Assembly (NCBI RefSeq): GCF_022414535.1
Contig: NZ_JADWYM010000001.1
Coordinates: 62,001-126,000 of the forward strand
Length of the DNA stretch: 64,000 nucleotides
Origin: Streptomyces sp. MUM 2J
Lineage (GTDB): Bacteria; Actinomycetota; Actinomycetes; Streptomycetales; Streptomycetaceae
Direction of reading: 5' to 3'
The notes under the pieces are model-generated. The model made no database searches, had not been told where the DNA came from, and saw only the letters and a list, made by a program, of their open reading frames with translations. Both the position numbers and the translations under genes were made by a program. This document shows, in pieces, positions 19,989 through 28,399 of this stretch (position 1 is its first letter; each line of letters begins with the position of its first letter).

Positions 19989-20211
19989 CAGGCGCCCCTT
20001 CTCCTGTGAGGGCCCGACGGGCCCTTCATCCTCCGTGGGCCGTACCAGGCCCTGCGGAAACCATCCTGCCCCGTGATCCCACGGGGACTGCCGGAAACAG
20101 TGTGCCCGGCCGCAACGAAACGGAACGGAATGTTCCGCCGAAGTCGGGCCCACGGGCGGCATCGACCGCCCGCGCGGTGGCGGACGACCGCCACGGACAT
20201 CATCGACACAG

Positions 20212-21018
20212 TCATGACCTGCGGTAACGACTGAAGAGGAACCCGTCCTCCTCCAGCAGGGACATCAGTGCGAAGCGGTGCGGAACGGTGACCGAGGGAC
20301 CGCCGGCGATGCGCTGGGCCCCGCCCGCGGTCAGCATCGGCGAGATCGTCAGGCACAGCTCGTCCAGGACCCCGGAGGCCACCAGCTGGCCCAGCAGCCG
20401 GGGACCGCCCTCGGTCAGCAGCCGGAAGTACCCCCGTCCGGCGAGGGCCGCTACGGCGCGGACCGGGTCCACACCGGCGCCGTCGCCCGCGACCAGCACC
20501 TGCGCACCGGCCTTCTCGGCCGCCGCCCGGCGCTCCGGGGAGGCCGCGGCGCCCGTCACGACCAGGGTCGGGACCAGGGAGGAGGTGAACAACGGCAGCG
20601 AGAAGTCCAGATCCAGGCTCGCGGTGACGACGGCGACCGCCGGCGCCGGCGCCTGTCCGGCCGCCTCGCGCCGCGCCGCGAACTCGGCACGCGCGCGTGC
20701 CGGCCGGTAGCCTTCCTGCCGTACCGTTTCCGCGCCGACGATCACCACGTCGGCCAGCGCCCGCAGCGTGCCGAAGACGCGCATGTCGGTCGCGTTGGAG
20801 ATGGGCTGCGAACGGCCGTCGTGCTGCGCGGCCCCGTCGAGCGTGGACACCATGTTGGCCCGCAACCACGGCCGGAGCTCCCCCGGCGGCTGCTCTGGGT
20901 ACGCGTAGGCGTCGGCCAGCTCGGCGAGGGTCCACTCCCGCCCGCCGCCGTCGGCCCGAGCCGCCTCACCCGGCGGACGGGCCGCCGTTTGGTCGCTCAC
21001 AGGGAACAGGCGTCGCAT
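20212..21018 (-). CDS. RibD C-terminal domain reductase (pyrimidine reductase family)
   Basis: A 268-residue protein made of the dihydrofolate-reductase-like domain of RibD without the deaminase half. The motifs are WLRANMVSTLDGAAQ, ADVVIVGAETVRQEGYRPAR and LLTEGGPRLLGQLVASGVLDELCLT. In RibD this domain uses NADPH to reduce the ribosyl side chain in riboflavin synthesis. Stand-alone copies in Streptomyces may act on related substrates, so an exact pathway is not assigned. Start ATG at 21018. It is divergent from zapE with 178 bases between the starts. Confidence 0.85.
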   Translation of the reverse strand: MRRLFPVSDQTAARPPGEAARADGGGREWTLAELADAYAYPEQPPGELRPWLRANMVSTLDGAAQHDGRSQPISNATDMRVFGTLRALADVVIVGAETVRQEGYRPARARAEFAARREAAGQAPAPAVAVVTASLDLDFSLPLFTSSLVPTLVVTGAAASPERRAAAEKAGAQVLVAGDGAGVDPVRAVAALAGRGYFRLLTEGGPRLLGQLVASGVLDELCLTISPMLTAGGAQRIAGGPSVTVPHRFALMSLLEEDGFLFSRYRRS

Positions 21019-21196
21019 GCCGTGCAGTCTGACATGACCCCGGCCGAAGTGGAGGACGGGGTCCTGGCAGCCCGGGGCTCACGGGGACCCGGAAGCCCCG
21101 GAGGGGGGAGGAGGACACCACGGACCGGGAACGGCGGGCGCGACCCCTGGGCCCGGCGCGTGGGGACCGGGGCCCGAGGCCCTAGCATGGGTAAGC

Positions 21197-22309
21197 GTGT
21201 CGTCCTCCACCCCCGCCCCCGACCTCGCCTCCATATCCGGCGCGGCCACCCCCGTGTCCCTGTGCGCCCGCGAGCCGCACGTCCCCGCGGACCGGCTGGT
21301 CGCCGAGATGGTGCCGCCGCCGCGGTTCGACGCGGTCCGGTTCGGCACGTACATCCCGGACCCGGACCAGCCGAGCCAGACCGAGGCCGTGGGCGTCCTG
21401 GAGACCTTCGCGGCCGGCCTCGGCGGCGCCCACGCCGTCGGCGGCGGCAAGCGCGGCTTCTTCGGCTTCGGGCGGGCGCCCAGGACCCCGGCCGGTCCGC
21501 GCGGCGTCTACCTCGACGGCGGCTACGGCGTCGGCAAGACCCACCTGCTGGCCTCCCTCTGGCACGCCACCCCGGCCGCGCCGGACCTCAAGGCGTTCGG
21601 CACCTTCGTGGAGCTGACCAACCTCGTCGGCGCCCTCGGCTTCCAGCAGACCGTGCGGACCCTGTCCGACCACCGCCTGCTGTGCATCGACGAGTTCGAG
21701 CTGGACGACCCGGGCGACACCGTCCTCGTCTCCACGCTGCTGGGCAAGCTGGTCGACAACGGCGTCGCCCTCGCCGCCACCTCCAACACCCTGCCCGGGA
21801 AGCTGGGCGAGGGCCGGTTCGCCGCCGCCGACTTCCTGCGCGAGATCCAGGGTCTGTCGGCGCACTTCCGCGCCCAGCGCATCGACGGCGAGGACTACCG
21901 GCACCGCGGTCTGCCCGAGGCGCCGGCACCCTGCACGGACGACCGGGTGGCGCATGCGGCCCAGGCCACCCCGGGCGCCTCGCTGGACGCCTTCCCCGAC
22001 CTGCTGGAGCACCTGGCCAGGGTCCACCCCAGCCGCTACGGCGCCCTCACCGACGGCATCGGCGCGGTCTGCCTCACCGGCGTCCGGCCGGTGCCCGACC
22101 AGTCGACGGCCCTGCGGCTCGTCGTCCTGGCCGACCGGCTCTACGACCGCGAGGTGCCGGTCCTGGCCTCCGGACTCCCCTTCGACCGGCTCTTCGGCGA
22201 GGAGATGCTGAAGGGCGGCTACCGCAAGAAGTACTTCCGGGCGATCTCCCGGCTCACCGCCCTCGCCCGGGACGCCCAGCGGCTCGTCGGGGAGCCCGAG
22301 ACCCCGTAA
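21197..22309 (+). CDS. zapE: Cell division protein ZapE (AFG1-like ATPase)
   Basis: A 370-residue P-loop ATPase of the AFG1/ZapE family. Walker A is GVYLDGGYGVGKTHLLASLW, Walker B is LLCIDEFELDDPGD, and the AFG1-specific end GGYRKKYFRAISRL is present. E. coli ZapE binds FtsZ and affects Z-ring stability; mitochondrial AFG1 handles membrane proteins. The role in Streptomyces is not established. The GTG at 21197 has little Shine-Dalgarno signal, but TAGCAT lies 14 bases upstream and could be a -10 element of a short-leader transcript. Confidence 0.9.
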   Translation: MSSSTPAPDLASISGAATPVSLCAREPHVPADRLVAEMVPPPRFDAVRFGTYIPDPDQPSQTEAVGVLETFAAGLGGAHAVGGGKRGFFGFGRAPRTPAGPRGVYLDGGYGVGKTHLLASLWHATPAAPDLKAFGTFVELTNLVGALGFQQTVRTLSDHRLLCIDEFELDDPGDTVLVSTLLGKLVDNGVALAATSNTLPGKLGEGRFAAADFLREIQGLSAHFRAQRIDGEDYRHRGLPEAPAPCTDDRVAHAAQATPGASLDAFPDLLEHLARVHPSRYGALTDGIGAVCLTGVRPVPDQSTALRLVVLADRLYDREVPVLASGLPFDRLFGEEMLKGGYRKKYFRAISRLTALARDAQRLVGEPETP

Positions 22310-22331
22310 CCGGCCGCCACGCCCGGCAAAC

Positions 22332-22363
22332 GAGCGGGTTCCGGCCAACCCACCCGCTCTTTT
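22332..22363 (+). terminator. Rho-independent-type terminator after zapE
   Basis: GAGCGGG (22332-22338) pairs with CCCGCTC (22353-22359) and is followed by TTTT, an unusually classic form for this genome. Confidence 0.7.
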
Positions 22364-22492
22364 CGGGCTCTCTTGTACCGGAAGTCCGTGGTTGACCCTG
22401 CAAAGGGCCCTTGCACGTTACCGTGTTTCTTGACCAGCCGTTGACCAGGCAATGGGGCGCACTTGGGGTGCGTCGAGCGCGGAGGGGGGCGC

Positions 22493-22897
22493 ATGTTCCG
22501 AGGTACGACGCCCCTGGCCCTGCTCACCACCCCTGCCGCCGCCCTGCCCACCCTCCAGCTCTTCGCAGCCACCGCGCCCTTCGCGTCCGCGCACACGAGC
22601 CGTCATGTCGAGGCCAAGACCCTGCCCGAAATCGATCCCCTGACCATGACACTGCGCGACGAGTCGGGTGCGCTTCGCGCGCGTCGTCCGGTGGGCGGCC
22701 GGGCCGGCACCGGCGGCCCGACGGGCAGCCGCGACCGTCACCGGCCCGCGGACGCCGCGCCGCAGGCCCCCGACCGCCCCGCACCCGACGCCACGGCGGC
22801 CATACCCCCGCCGAACACCCCCGGCGCCGCGTACGCGCGCGCGTCCAGACCAGCGGCGGACCGCAGCACCGCCGCGCTCCAGTCCTTCCGCCACTGA
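22493..22897 (+). CDS. Small exported protein of unknown function
   Basis: A 134-residue ORF with a strong site (GGAGGGGGG, 22481-22489) directly ahead of the ATG and clear G/C third-position bias. The N-terminus MFRGTTPLALLTTPAAALPT plus LQLFAATAPFASAHT looks like a signal peptide with cleavage near residue 33. The remainder is Pro/Ala/Arg-rich and probably disordered. No family is recognised. The carbonic anhydrase gene follows 133 bases downstream in the same direction. Alternatively it could be an over-extended non-coding ORF, but the ribosome-binding site and codon pattern argue for translation. Confidence 0.55.
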   Translation: MFRGTTPLALLTTPAAALPTLQLFAATAPFASAHTSRHVEAKTLPEIDPLTMTLRDESGALRARRPVGGRAGTGGPTGSRDRHRPADAAPQAPDRPAPDATAAIPPPNTPGAAYARASRPAADRSTAALQSFRH

Positions 22898-23030
22898 GAG
22901 AGGGCCGGCCGCACTTCCCGCGCCCGCCGGGCGGAAGCCGCTGCACAGCACACAGAGCAGTTCTCCCCCCACCTGTGTCCTTCGGAAGCCCGACGCGCCC
23001 GACACGGCGCGCCAGGAGGAGTCACCACAC

Positions 23031-23612
23031 ATGCAGCCCCTCATCGACAACGCCCGTGCCTTCGGACAGCGCCCTGAGGAGTTCGCCGGACTGGCCGAGG
23101 GCCAGTCGCCGCAGGTCCTGTTCATCACCTGCTCCGATTCCCGGGTCGTCCCGGCCCTGATCACGGGCGCCCGCCCCGGCGAGCTCTTCGAGCTGCGCAC
23201 CGCGGGCAACATCGTGCCGCCGTACGTGTCCGGCACACCCAGCGGAGAGACCGCCACCATCGAGTACGCCGTGAACGTGCTCGGCGTCCGGGACGTCGTC
23301 GTGTGCGGCCACTCGCACTGCGGCGCCGTCGGTGCCCTGGTGCGCGGCGAGGACCTGGCGGCGGTGCCCGCCGTACGGGACTGGCTCGCGCACGCCGCGG
23401 AGGACCCCGGGGTCTCGGACCCGCAGGATCCGACCGTCGCCGAGGCGGTGCAGAACCACGTCCTCACCCAGCTGCTGCGGCTGCGTTCCTACCCCTGCGT
23501 CGAGCAGCGTCTGACGTCCGGTCTGCTCCGGCTGCACGGCTGGTACTACGAGGTCCACACCGGCGCGGTGCGCGAACACCGCCCGGAGTCCGACTCATTC
23601 GAGTCACTGTGA
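23031..23612 (+). CDS. Beta-class carbonic anhydrase
   Basis: A 193-residue beta-carbonic anhydrase, which interconverts CO2 and bicarbonate. Zinc ligands and the catalytic dyad are visible: CSDSR gives Cys34, Asp36 and Arg38, and CGHSHCGAV gives His94 and Cys97. RTAGNIVPP is the conserved strand-loop. The ATG follows CCAGGAGGAG with good spacing. The stop overlaps the GTG of the SulP gene (GTGA), implying translational coupling with a transporter. Cytosolic; complete at normal family length. Confidence 0.95.
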   Translation: MQPLIDNARAFGQRPEEFAGLAEGQSPQVLFITCSDSRVVPALITGARPGELFELRTAGNIVPPYVSGTPSGETATIEYAVNVLGVRDVVVCGHSHCGAVGALVRGEDLAAVPAVRDWLAHAAEDPGVSDPQDPTVAEAVQNHVLTQLLRLRSYPCVEQRLTSGLLRLHGWYYEVHTGAVREHRPESDSFESL

Positions 23613-25075
23613 GCGCCGGCATGGCCAAGTTCCCACACCTCAGGAAGGACTTCACCGCCTCCCTGGTCGTGTTCCTCGTCGCGCTGCCGCTGTGCGTCGG
23701 GGTCGCCGTCGCCTCCGGCGTACCGGCCGAACTCGGTCTGGTCACCGGCATCGTGGGCGGCATCGCCACCGGGCTGCTGCCGGGCAGCAGCCTGCAGGTG
23801 TCCGGCCCCGCGGCCGGCCTGACCGTGCTGGTCTTCGAGGCCGTCCGCGCCTACGGGCTGCCCGCGCTCGGTGTGATCGTGCTCGCCGCCGGACTCCTCC
23901 AGCTCGCCATGGGCGCACTGCGGCTGGGCCGCTGGTTCCGCGCGATATCGGTGTCCGTGGTCGAGGGCATGCTCGCCGGCATCGGCCTGGTGATCATCGC
24001 GGGCCAGCTGTACGCGGCAGCGGGACTGAAGGCCCCCGCCTCCGGCACGGAGAAGCTCGCCGGGCTGCCGCGGGCCGCCGTCGACGCAGTCGACAGCGTC
24101 TCCGCGCTCGCCTCCCTCGCGGTCGGCGCGGGCACGATCGCGGTGGTCGTGCTGTGGGGGCGGTTACCGAAGCGGGCACAGGCCGTGCCGGGCGCCCTGG
24201 CCGCGGTGGTCCTGGCGACGTCGGCCACGCTGCTGCTCGACCTGCCGGTGACGACGGTCGAGGTGAACGGCCTGCTGGACGCCGTCCAGCCGCCGGGCGC
24301 GGACGCCTTCGCCGGGCTCGGGCACATCGGCCTCCTCGGCACGATCCTCGCCTTCACCCTGATCGCCTCCGCGGAGAGCCTGTTCAGCGCCGCCGCCGTG
24401 GACCGGCTGCACAGCGGTCCGCGCACCGCGTACGACAAGGAGCTGATGGCGCAGGGCGCGGGCAACGCCGTGTGCGGCCTGCTCGGCGCGCTGCCGATGA
24501 CGGCGGTGATCGTGCGCAGTTCCGCCAATGTCCGTGCGGGTGCCCGGACGAAGACCTCCCGGGTGCTGCACGGCGTCTGGCTGCTGCTGTTCGCGGCGCT
24601 GTTGCCTTCGGCGCTGGCCCTCATACCCCTGCCCGCCCTCGCCGGCATCCTGGTCCACGCCGGATGGAAGCTGATCCCGTTCCGCGGCATCGCCGCCCTG
24701 TGGCGGGGATACCGGGGCGAAGCCCTGATCGTCGTGGTCACCGCGGTGTCGATCGTCACGGTGAACATGTTCGAGGGCGTGCTCATCGGCCTGGGCCTGT
24801 CGGTGGCCAAGACCGCCTGGGAGGCCTCGCACGCGAAGCTGGAGATCGTCGACAAGGGCGCCGGCGCCGTCCAGGCGTTCCTGTCGGGCAACGCGACCTT
24901 CCTCAGACTGCCGAGGATCCTCGACACACTGGAGTCCCTCCCCCAGGACCGTCCCGTCGAGCTGGACCTGCGCGGCCTGCACCACCTGGACCACGCCTGC
25001 CGCACGGCGCTGGAGAACTGGGCCGAACGCCACAGTGCCTCCGGAACGGAACCGGTCAAACTGACGGCGGTCTAG
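23609..25075 (+). CDS. SulP family anion (bicarbonate/sulfate) transporter
   Basis: A 488-residue SulP permease with 10 or more hydrophobic segments and the N-terminal family block DFTASLVVFLVALPLCVGVAVASGVP. TFLRLPRILDTLESLPQDRP followed by LDLRGLHHLDHACRTALENW is a STAS domain of about 80 residues at the C-terminus. SulP proteins move sulfate or bicarbonate with sodium or protons. The four-base overlap with carbonic anhydrase points to bicarbonate. The GTG at 23609 is chosen because of that overlap; ATG at 23621 is the alternative and would remove four residues. Confidence 0.9.
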   Translation: MSAGMAKFPHLRKDFTASLVVFLVALPLCVGVAVASGVPAELGLVTGIVGGIATGLLPGSSLQVSGPAAGLTVLVFEAVRAYGLPALGVIVLAAGLLQLAMGALRLGRWFRAISVSVVEGMLAGIGLVIIAGQLYAAAGLKAPASGTEKLAGLPRAAVDAVDSVSALASLAVGAGTIAVVVLWGRLPKRAQAVPGALAAVVLATSATLLLDLPVTTVEVNGLLDAVQPPGADAFAGLGHIGLLGTILAFTLIASAESLFSAAAVDRLHSGPRTAYDKELMAQGAGNAVCGLLGALPMTAVIVRSSANVRAGARTKTSRVLHGVWLLLFAALLPSALALIPLPALAGILVHAGWKLIPFRGIAALWRGYRGEALIVVVTAVSIVTVNMFEGVLIGLGLSVAKTAWEASHAKLEIVDKGAGAVQAFLSGNATFLRLPRILDTLESLPQDRPVELDLRGLHHLDHACRTALENWAERHSASGTEPVKLTAV

Positions 25076-25146
25076 CCACCTGCGGTGGCATATCGTTGCA
25101 GAATAGGTTGAACGGGCCCCTGCCGGAGGAGACGGAGGAGGTCGTC

Positions 25147-26190
25147 ATGGTCCAGGAACTGGTGACGGTGGCCGTCGCGGCCGGTTCCGCGGGGATCATC
25201 TACCTCGCCGCCGCGGCGCGGATCGTCAAGCAGTACGAGCGCGGGGTGGTGTTCCGGCTCGGCCGGCTGCGCGGCGCCGCTCGGACACCGGGACTCACCA
25301 TGATCGTCCCCGGTGTCGACCGGCTGCGCCGGGTCAACCTGCAGATCGTGACGCTGCCGATCCCTGCGCAGGAGGGCATCACGCGGGACAACGTCACCGT
25401 GCGTGTGGACGCCGTCGTCTACTTCAAGGTCGTCGACCCGGCGGCGGCGATCGTCAACGTCGAGGACTACCGGTTCGCCGTCTCGCAGATGGCGCAGACC
25501 TCGCTGCGCTCGATCATCGGCAAGAGCGACCTGGACGACCTGCTGTCCAACCGGGAGAAGCTCAACCAGGGCCTGGAGCTGATGATCGACAGCCCGGCCA
25601 TCGGATGGGGGGTACAGATCGACCGCGTGGAGATCAAGGACGTCTCCTTGCCGGAGAGCATGAAGCGTTCGATGGCCCGTCAGGCGGAGGCCGACCGGGA
25701 GCGCCGGGCCCGGATCATCAACGCCGACGCCGAACTCCAGGCCTCGAAGAAGCTCGCCGAGGCAGCCCAGCAGATGGCCGAGACCCCCTCCGCCCTGCAA
25801 CTGCGGCTGTTGCAGACCGTGGTGGCGGTCGCCGCCGAGAAGAACTCCACGCTGGTCCTGCCCTTCCCGGTAGAGCTGCTCCGCTTCCTGGAGAGGGCCC
25901 AGCAGCCCGAACACCCGTACCACCCGGAGCACCGGCAGACCGAGGAACGTCACCGGCCGCCGGAGCCCGTCCCCCCGGCCGAACAGGCGCCGCCTGTCGA
26001 TCAGGCCCTTTCACCGGACCGGGCCTCCCCGCTCGAACCAACGCCTTCGCCGGACCGGACGGCATCCTCGCTCGAACAGGCCCCGCCGCTCGAAAGCCGG
26101 ACCCGGCAGTCGGAGTCCGCCGGGGAGTCCGAGCCGCCCCGTCCGCCGAAGCCGGTCCGGCGGACGCCACCGGGCCGGATGGCCGGCTAG
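25147..26190 (+). CDS. Slipin (SPFH/band 7 family) membrane protein
   Basis: A 347-residue stomatin-like protein. One N-terminal membrane segment (about 5-23) is followed by the band 7 domain, with YERGVVFRLGRLRG, PGLTMIVPGVDRLRRVNLQ and TSLRSIIGKSDLDDLLSNRE, then a coiled-coil helix (MARQAEADRERRARIINADAELQASKKLAEAAQQM). The last 90 residues are an unusual Pro/Glu-rich tail with repeated PDRxxxLExxP-type units, probably disordered. Slipins form oligomeric scaffolds at membranes. The gene follows SulP by 71 bases in the same direction. Confidence 0.9.
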   Translation: MVQELVTVAVAAGSAGIIYLAAAARIVKQYERGVVFRLGRLRGAARTPGLTMIVPGVDRLRRVNLQIVTLPIPAQEGITRDNVTVRVDAVVYFKVVDPAAAIVNVEDYRFAVSQMAQTSLRSIIGKSDLDDLLSNREKLNQGLELMIDSPAIGWGVQIDRVEIKDVSLPESMKRSMARQAEADRERRARIINADAELQASKKLAEAAQQMAETPSALQLRLLQTVVAVAAEKNSTLVLPFPVELLRFLERAQQPEHPYHPEHRQTEERHRPPEPVPPAEQAPPVDQALSPDRASPLEPTPSPDRTASSLEQAPPLESRTRQSESAGESEPPRPPKPVRRTPPGRMAG

Positions 26191-26453
26191 GGGGTGTTTC
26201 GGACGTAGCGTCGTCCACCCGGGGGCGGGCCGGCGGGATGTTCGCAACACGCCTGGCACCTGACGGGAAGTCAGCCTCCCCGCCGCGTGGCCGACGGCCG
26301 TGCCCCGCCGCCCGAACGGAGCCGGTCCTGAAATCATGTCGCCCGTGCCCGCCTCGTCCGGTACGGTCGCGAAATCGTGATCACTGCCGGGGGCCCTTGA
26401 GCTTCGCAAGTGGCCTCCCCGGCGATTTCCCGGGCTGAGAGCAGGTTTCGTTC

Positions 26454-26834
26454 ATGGCATGTCGTATCAGCGAGCTCGTGCTCGGTTGCCGCGACCCCGA
26501 GCTGCTGGCGCGGTTCTGGTGCGAGGTCCTGGATTTCGTCGTCCTCTCCCGCGAGGACGACGGCACGTTGGAGATCGGGCCGCGCGAAGGGTTCGGTGGT
26601 CCCCAGCCGACGATCATTCTCAGTCGCAGGGACGAGCCGGAGAAGGGGAAGTCCCGGCTGCACATCGACGTCAACGCCACCGACCGCGATCAGGACGCCG
26701 AACTCCAACGCCTCCTGAAGCTCGGCGCGCGCCCGGCCGACATCGGCCAGACGGGCGAGGAGCAGTGGCATGTCCTGACCGACCCGGAAGGCAATGAGTT
26801 CTGCCTGCTCAAGGCACGCCTCAACCCGCTCTGA
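26454..26834 (+). CDS. VOC-superfamily (glyoxalase-like) protein
   Basis: A 126-residue protein with two beta-alpha-beta-beta-beta half repeats of the vicinal oxygen chelate fold: ISELVLGCRDPELLARFWCEVLDF at the N-terminus and QWHVLTDPEGNEFCLL at the C-terminus. SRLHIDVNATD contributes one likely metal-ligand histidine, and Glu in NEFC is the other. The substrate is unknown; members include dioxygenases, resistance proteins and isomerases. It is a single gene with 263 bases free upstream and 243 downstream. Confidence 0.85.
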   Translation: MACRISELVLGCRDPELLARFWCEVLDFVVLSREDDGTLEIGPREGFGGPQPTIILSRRDEPEKGKSRLHIDVNATDRDQDAELQRLLKLGARPADIGQTGEEQWHVLTDPEGNEFCLLKARLNPL

Positions 26835-27065
26835 TGCTCGTCGGTCACGCCACGGTATCCAGTACCGGGCACACCGCCACCCGCTGACCCCCGGCCGGTC
26901 CGCACGGCCACCCGCCGGTCCGCACGGCCACCCGGGGCACGGCCGTCGCCTCCGCGCCGGGGCCCCGGCGCGTTCGCCGCGGGCCGCCCGGTGGGTGCTC
27001 CCGCCGGGCGGGTGAATCGAACGCCGGGCGGGGCGCGGCGGTCACGGCGGCGCCCGGCATGTTCA

Positions 27066-27071
27066 TAACTT
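27066..27071 (+). promoter_or_regulatory. Candidate -10 element for a leaderless transcript
   Basis: TAACTT fits the TANNNT -10 pattern and ends 6 bases before the GTG at 27078. No ribosome-binding site precedes that GTG, so transcription probably begins at the start codon. Confidence 0.45.
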
Positions 27072-27077
27072 CATACG

Positions 27078-27938
27078 GTGAACAGTCCCGTACGCCGTCT
27101 CACCGCCCTCTGCGCCCTGACCGCCGCCCTGGCCACCCTCTCCGCCTGCGGCGCTGCACCCGACCCCGCACCGCCCACCGCGGCCCGCCCGGCCCCCTCG
27201 GGCTCGGCACCTGCCTCCCGTCCGCCCACCCTGGCCCCGGGCCCGGCCGGTCTGACCCCCGTCTTCGAACACGGGGCGCGCAGCGGGCCGAGCAGGACCG
27301 TGGCCCTCACCTTCGACGCCGACATGACCGCCGACCAGGGACCGCGGGCGGCGGCCGGGGAGCGGTTCGACAACCCGGGACTGATCGGAGCCCTGCGGAC
27401 GCTGAAGGTGCCGGCCACCGTGTTCATGACCGGCCGGTGGGCCGAGCAGTACCCGTCGCAGGCCCGCTCCATCGGCCGGGACCCGCTGTTCGAGGTCGCC
27501 AACCACTCCTACAGCCACTACGCCTTCACCGGCGACTGCTACGGCCTGCCGACCGTCGCCGCCGACCGCATGCGCTCCGAGGTGGAGCGGGCGTACGACG
27601 CCTTCCGGCGGGCGGGGGTGCCGGACGCCATGCCGTACTTCCGTTTCCCCGGCGGCTGCTACGACCGGGACGCGCTGAAGGTGCTGAGCGGCACGGGCGT
27701 CACCGCCGTGCAGTGGGACGTGGTGAGCGGGGACGCGTTCGCGACGGACGCGGACGCAGTGATCCAGCAGGTCCTGGACGGCGTCAAGCCCGGCTCGGTC
27801 GTCGTCCTGCACTGCACCCGCAGCGCCGCCCCGACCACGGAGCGGGTCGTCCGGGCGGTCGTGCCGCGGCTGCGGGCACAGGGCTACCGGTTCGTGAGGG
27901 TGTCCGAACTGATCGGGGCCGCGGGCGCCGGGCGCTGA
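27078..27938 (+). CDS. Polysaccharide deacetylase (NodB-type) lipoprotein
   Basis: A 286-residue protein with signal peptide and lipobox LSAC (Cys24), a Pro/Ala-rich linker to about residue 55, then a NodB domain. The metal site motifs are TFDADMT (canonical TFDDG, here D-A-D) and NHSYSHYAF (the H-x-x-x-H motif). FRFPGGCYD and VVLHCTRS supply the remaining conserved blocks. The probable role is removal of N-acetyl groups from peptidoglycan or chitin-like sugars outside the membrane. The TFDADMT variant is a known subgroup, so activity is plausible. It lacks a ribosome-binding site and is probably leaderless. Confidence 0.88.
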   Translation: MNSPVRRLTALCALTAALATLSACGAAPDPAPPTAARPAPSGSAPASRPPTLAPGPAGLTPVFEHGARSGPSRTVALTFDADMTADQGPRAAAGERFDNPGLIGALRTLKVPATVFMTGRWAEQYPSQARSIGRDPLFEVANHSYSHYAFTGDCYGLPTVAADRMRSEVERAYDAFRRAGVPDAMPYFRFPGGCYDRDALKVLSGTGVTAVQWDVVSGDAFATDADAVIQQVLDGVKPGSVVVLHCTRSAAPTTERVVRAVVPRLRAQGYRFVRVSELIGAAGAGR

Positions 27939-28041
27939 CCGGGAACCGGGGCGGTGTTGCCCGCGGCGGCCCCGTTCTGCCCGGCGGTTCGTCCCGGGGA
28001 CGCCGGCCGAGGGGCACCGCCGGCTCCCTCTGTCCTGATCG

Positions 28042-28113
28042 CCGGACGGGCCCCACACCGGACGGGCCCCACACCGGACGGGCCCCACACCGGACGGGCC
28101 CTACGCTGGACGG
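28042..28113. repeat. Tandem 16-bp repeat, about 4.5 copies
   Basis: The unit CCGGACGGGCCCCACA is repeated at 28042, 28058 and 28074 exactly, with a diverged fourth copy at 28090 and a partial copy ending at the GTG of the next gene. The last partial unit supplies GGACGGG immediately before that start codon. Confidence 0.9.
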
Positions 28114-28293
28114 GTGAGCGAGGACTACTGCACGATCGGTGAGACGCAGCGGCCGCCGAAGGCGGACGGGCCGCCGTACGCGGAGTGCGTGCTGTGCCGG
28201 GAGCCGACGGAGTACCCGGAGTCGTTCGGGGGGATCACGCTCTGCCCGGTGTGCGAGTGGCAGGAGGCGCAGCGCACCGCGTGCTCGGGGTGA
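28114..28293 (+). CDS. 59-residue cysteine-rich (zinc-ribbon-like) protein
   Basis: A short ORF starting at GTG 28114 and ending at TGA 28291-28293. The encoded protein starts MSEDYCTIGETQRPPKADGP. It contains CVLC and, 15 residues later, CPVC, the spacing of a small zinc ribbon; two further cysteines lie at residues 6 and 57. Codon third positions are strongly G/C. The start lies at the end of a 16-bp tandem repeat array. It is followed 106 bases later by the Pth2 gene. The function is unknown; a zinc-binding accessory protein is likeliest, and a modified peptide is a remote possibility. Confidence 0.65.
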   Translation: MSEDYCTIGETQRPPKADGPPYAECVLCREPTEYPESFGGITLCPVCEWQEAQRTACSG

Positions 28294-28399
28294 CCACGCC
28301 GCGCCCTCCGCGCCCGCGCCCCGCCCCCCGGTGCCGAAGGCCCGGCCCACGGTGCGTACGGCTGGTCCCCTCGCCGGACCGGCTTGGCAGACTGGGGGC

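Noticed and set aside
26191..26453. Short ORFs between the slipin and VOC genes
   Set aside because: Codon bias is poor and there is no ribosome-binding site or similarity; treated as non-coding.
28042..28113. Tandem repeats as a CRISPR array
   Set aside because: The 16-base units are directly adjacent without spacers, and no cas genes occur in the window.
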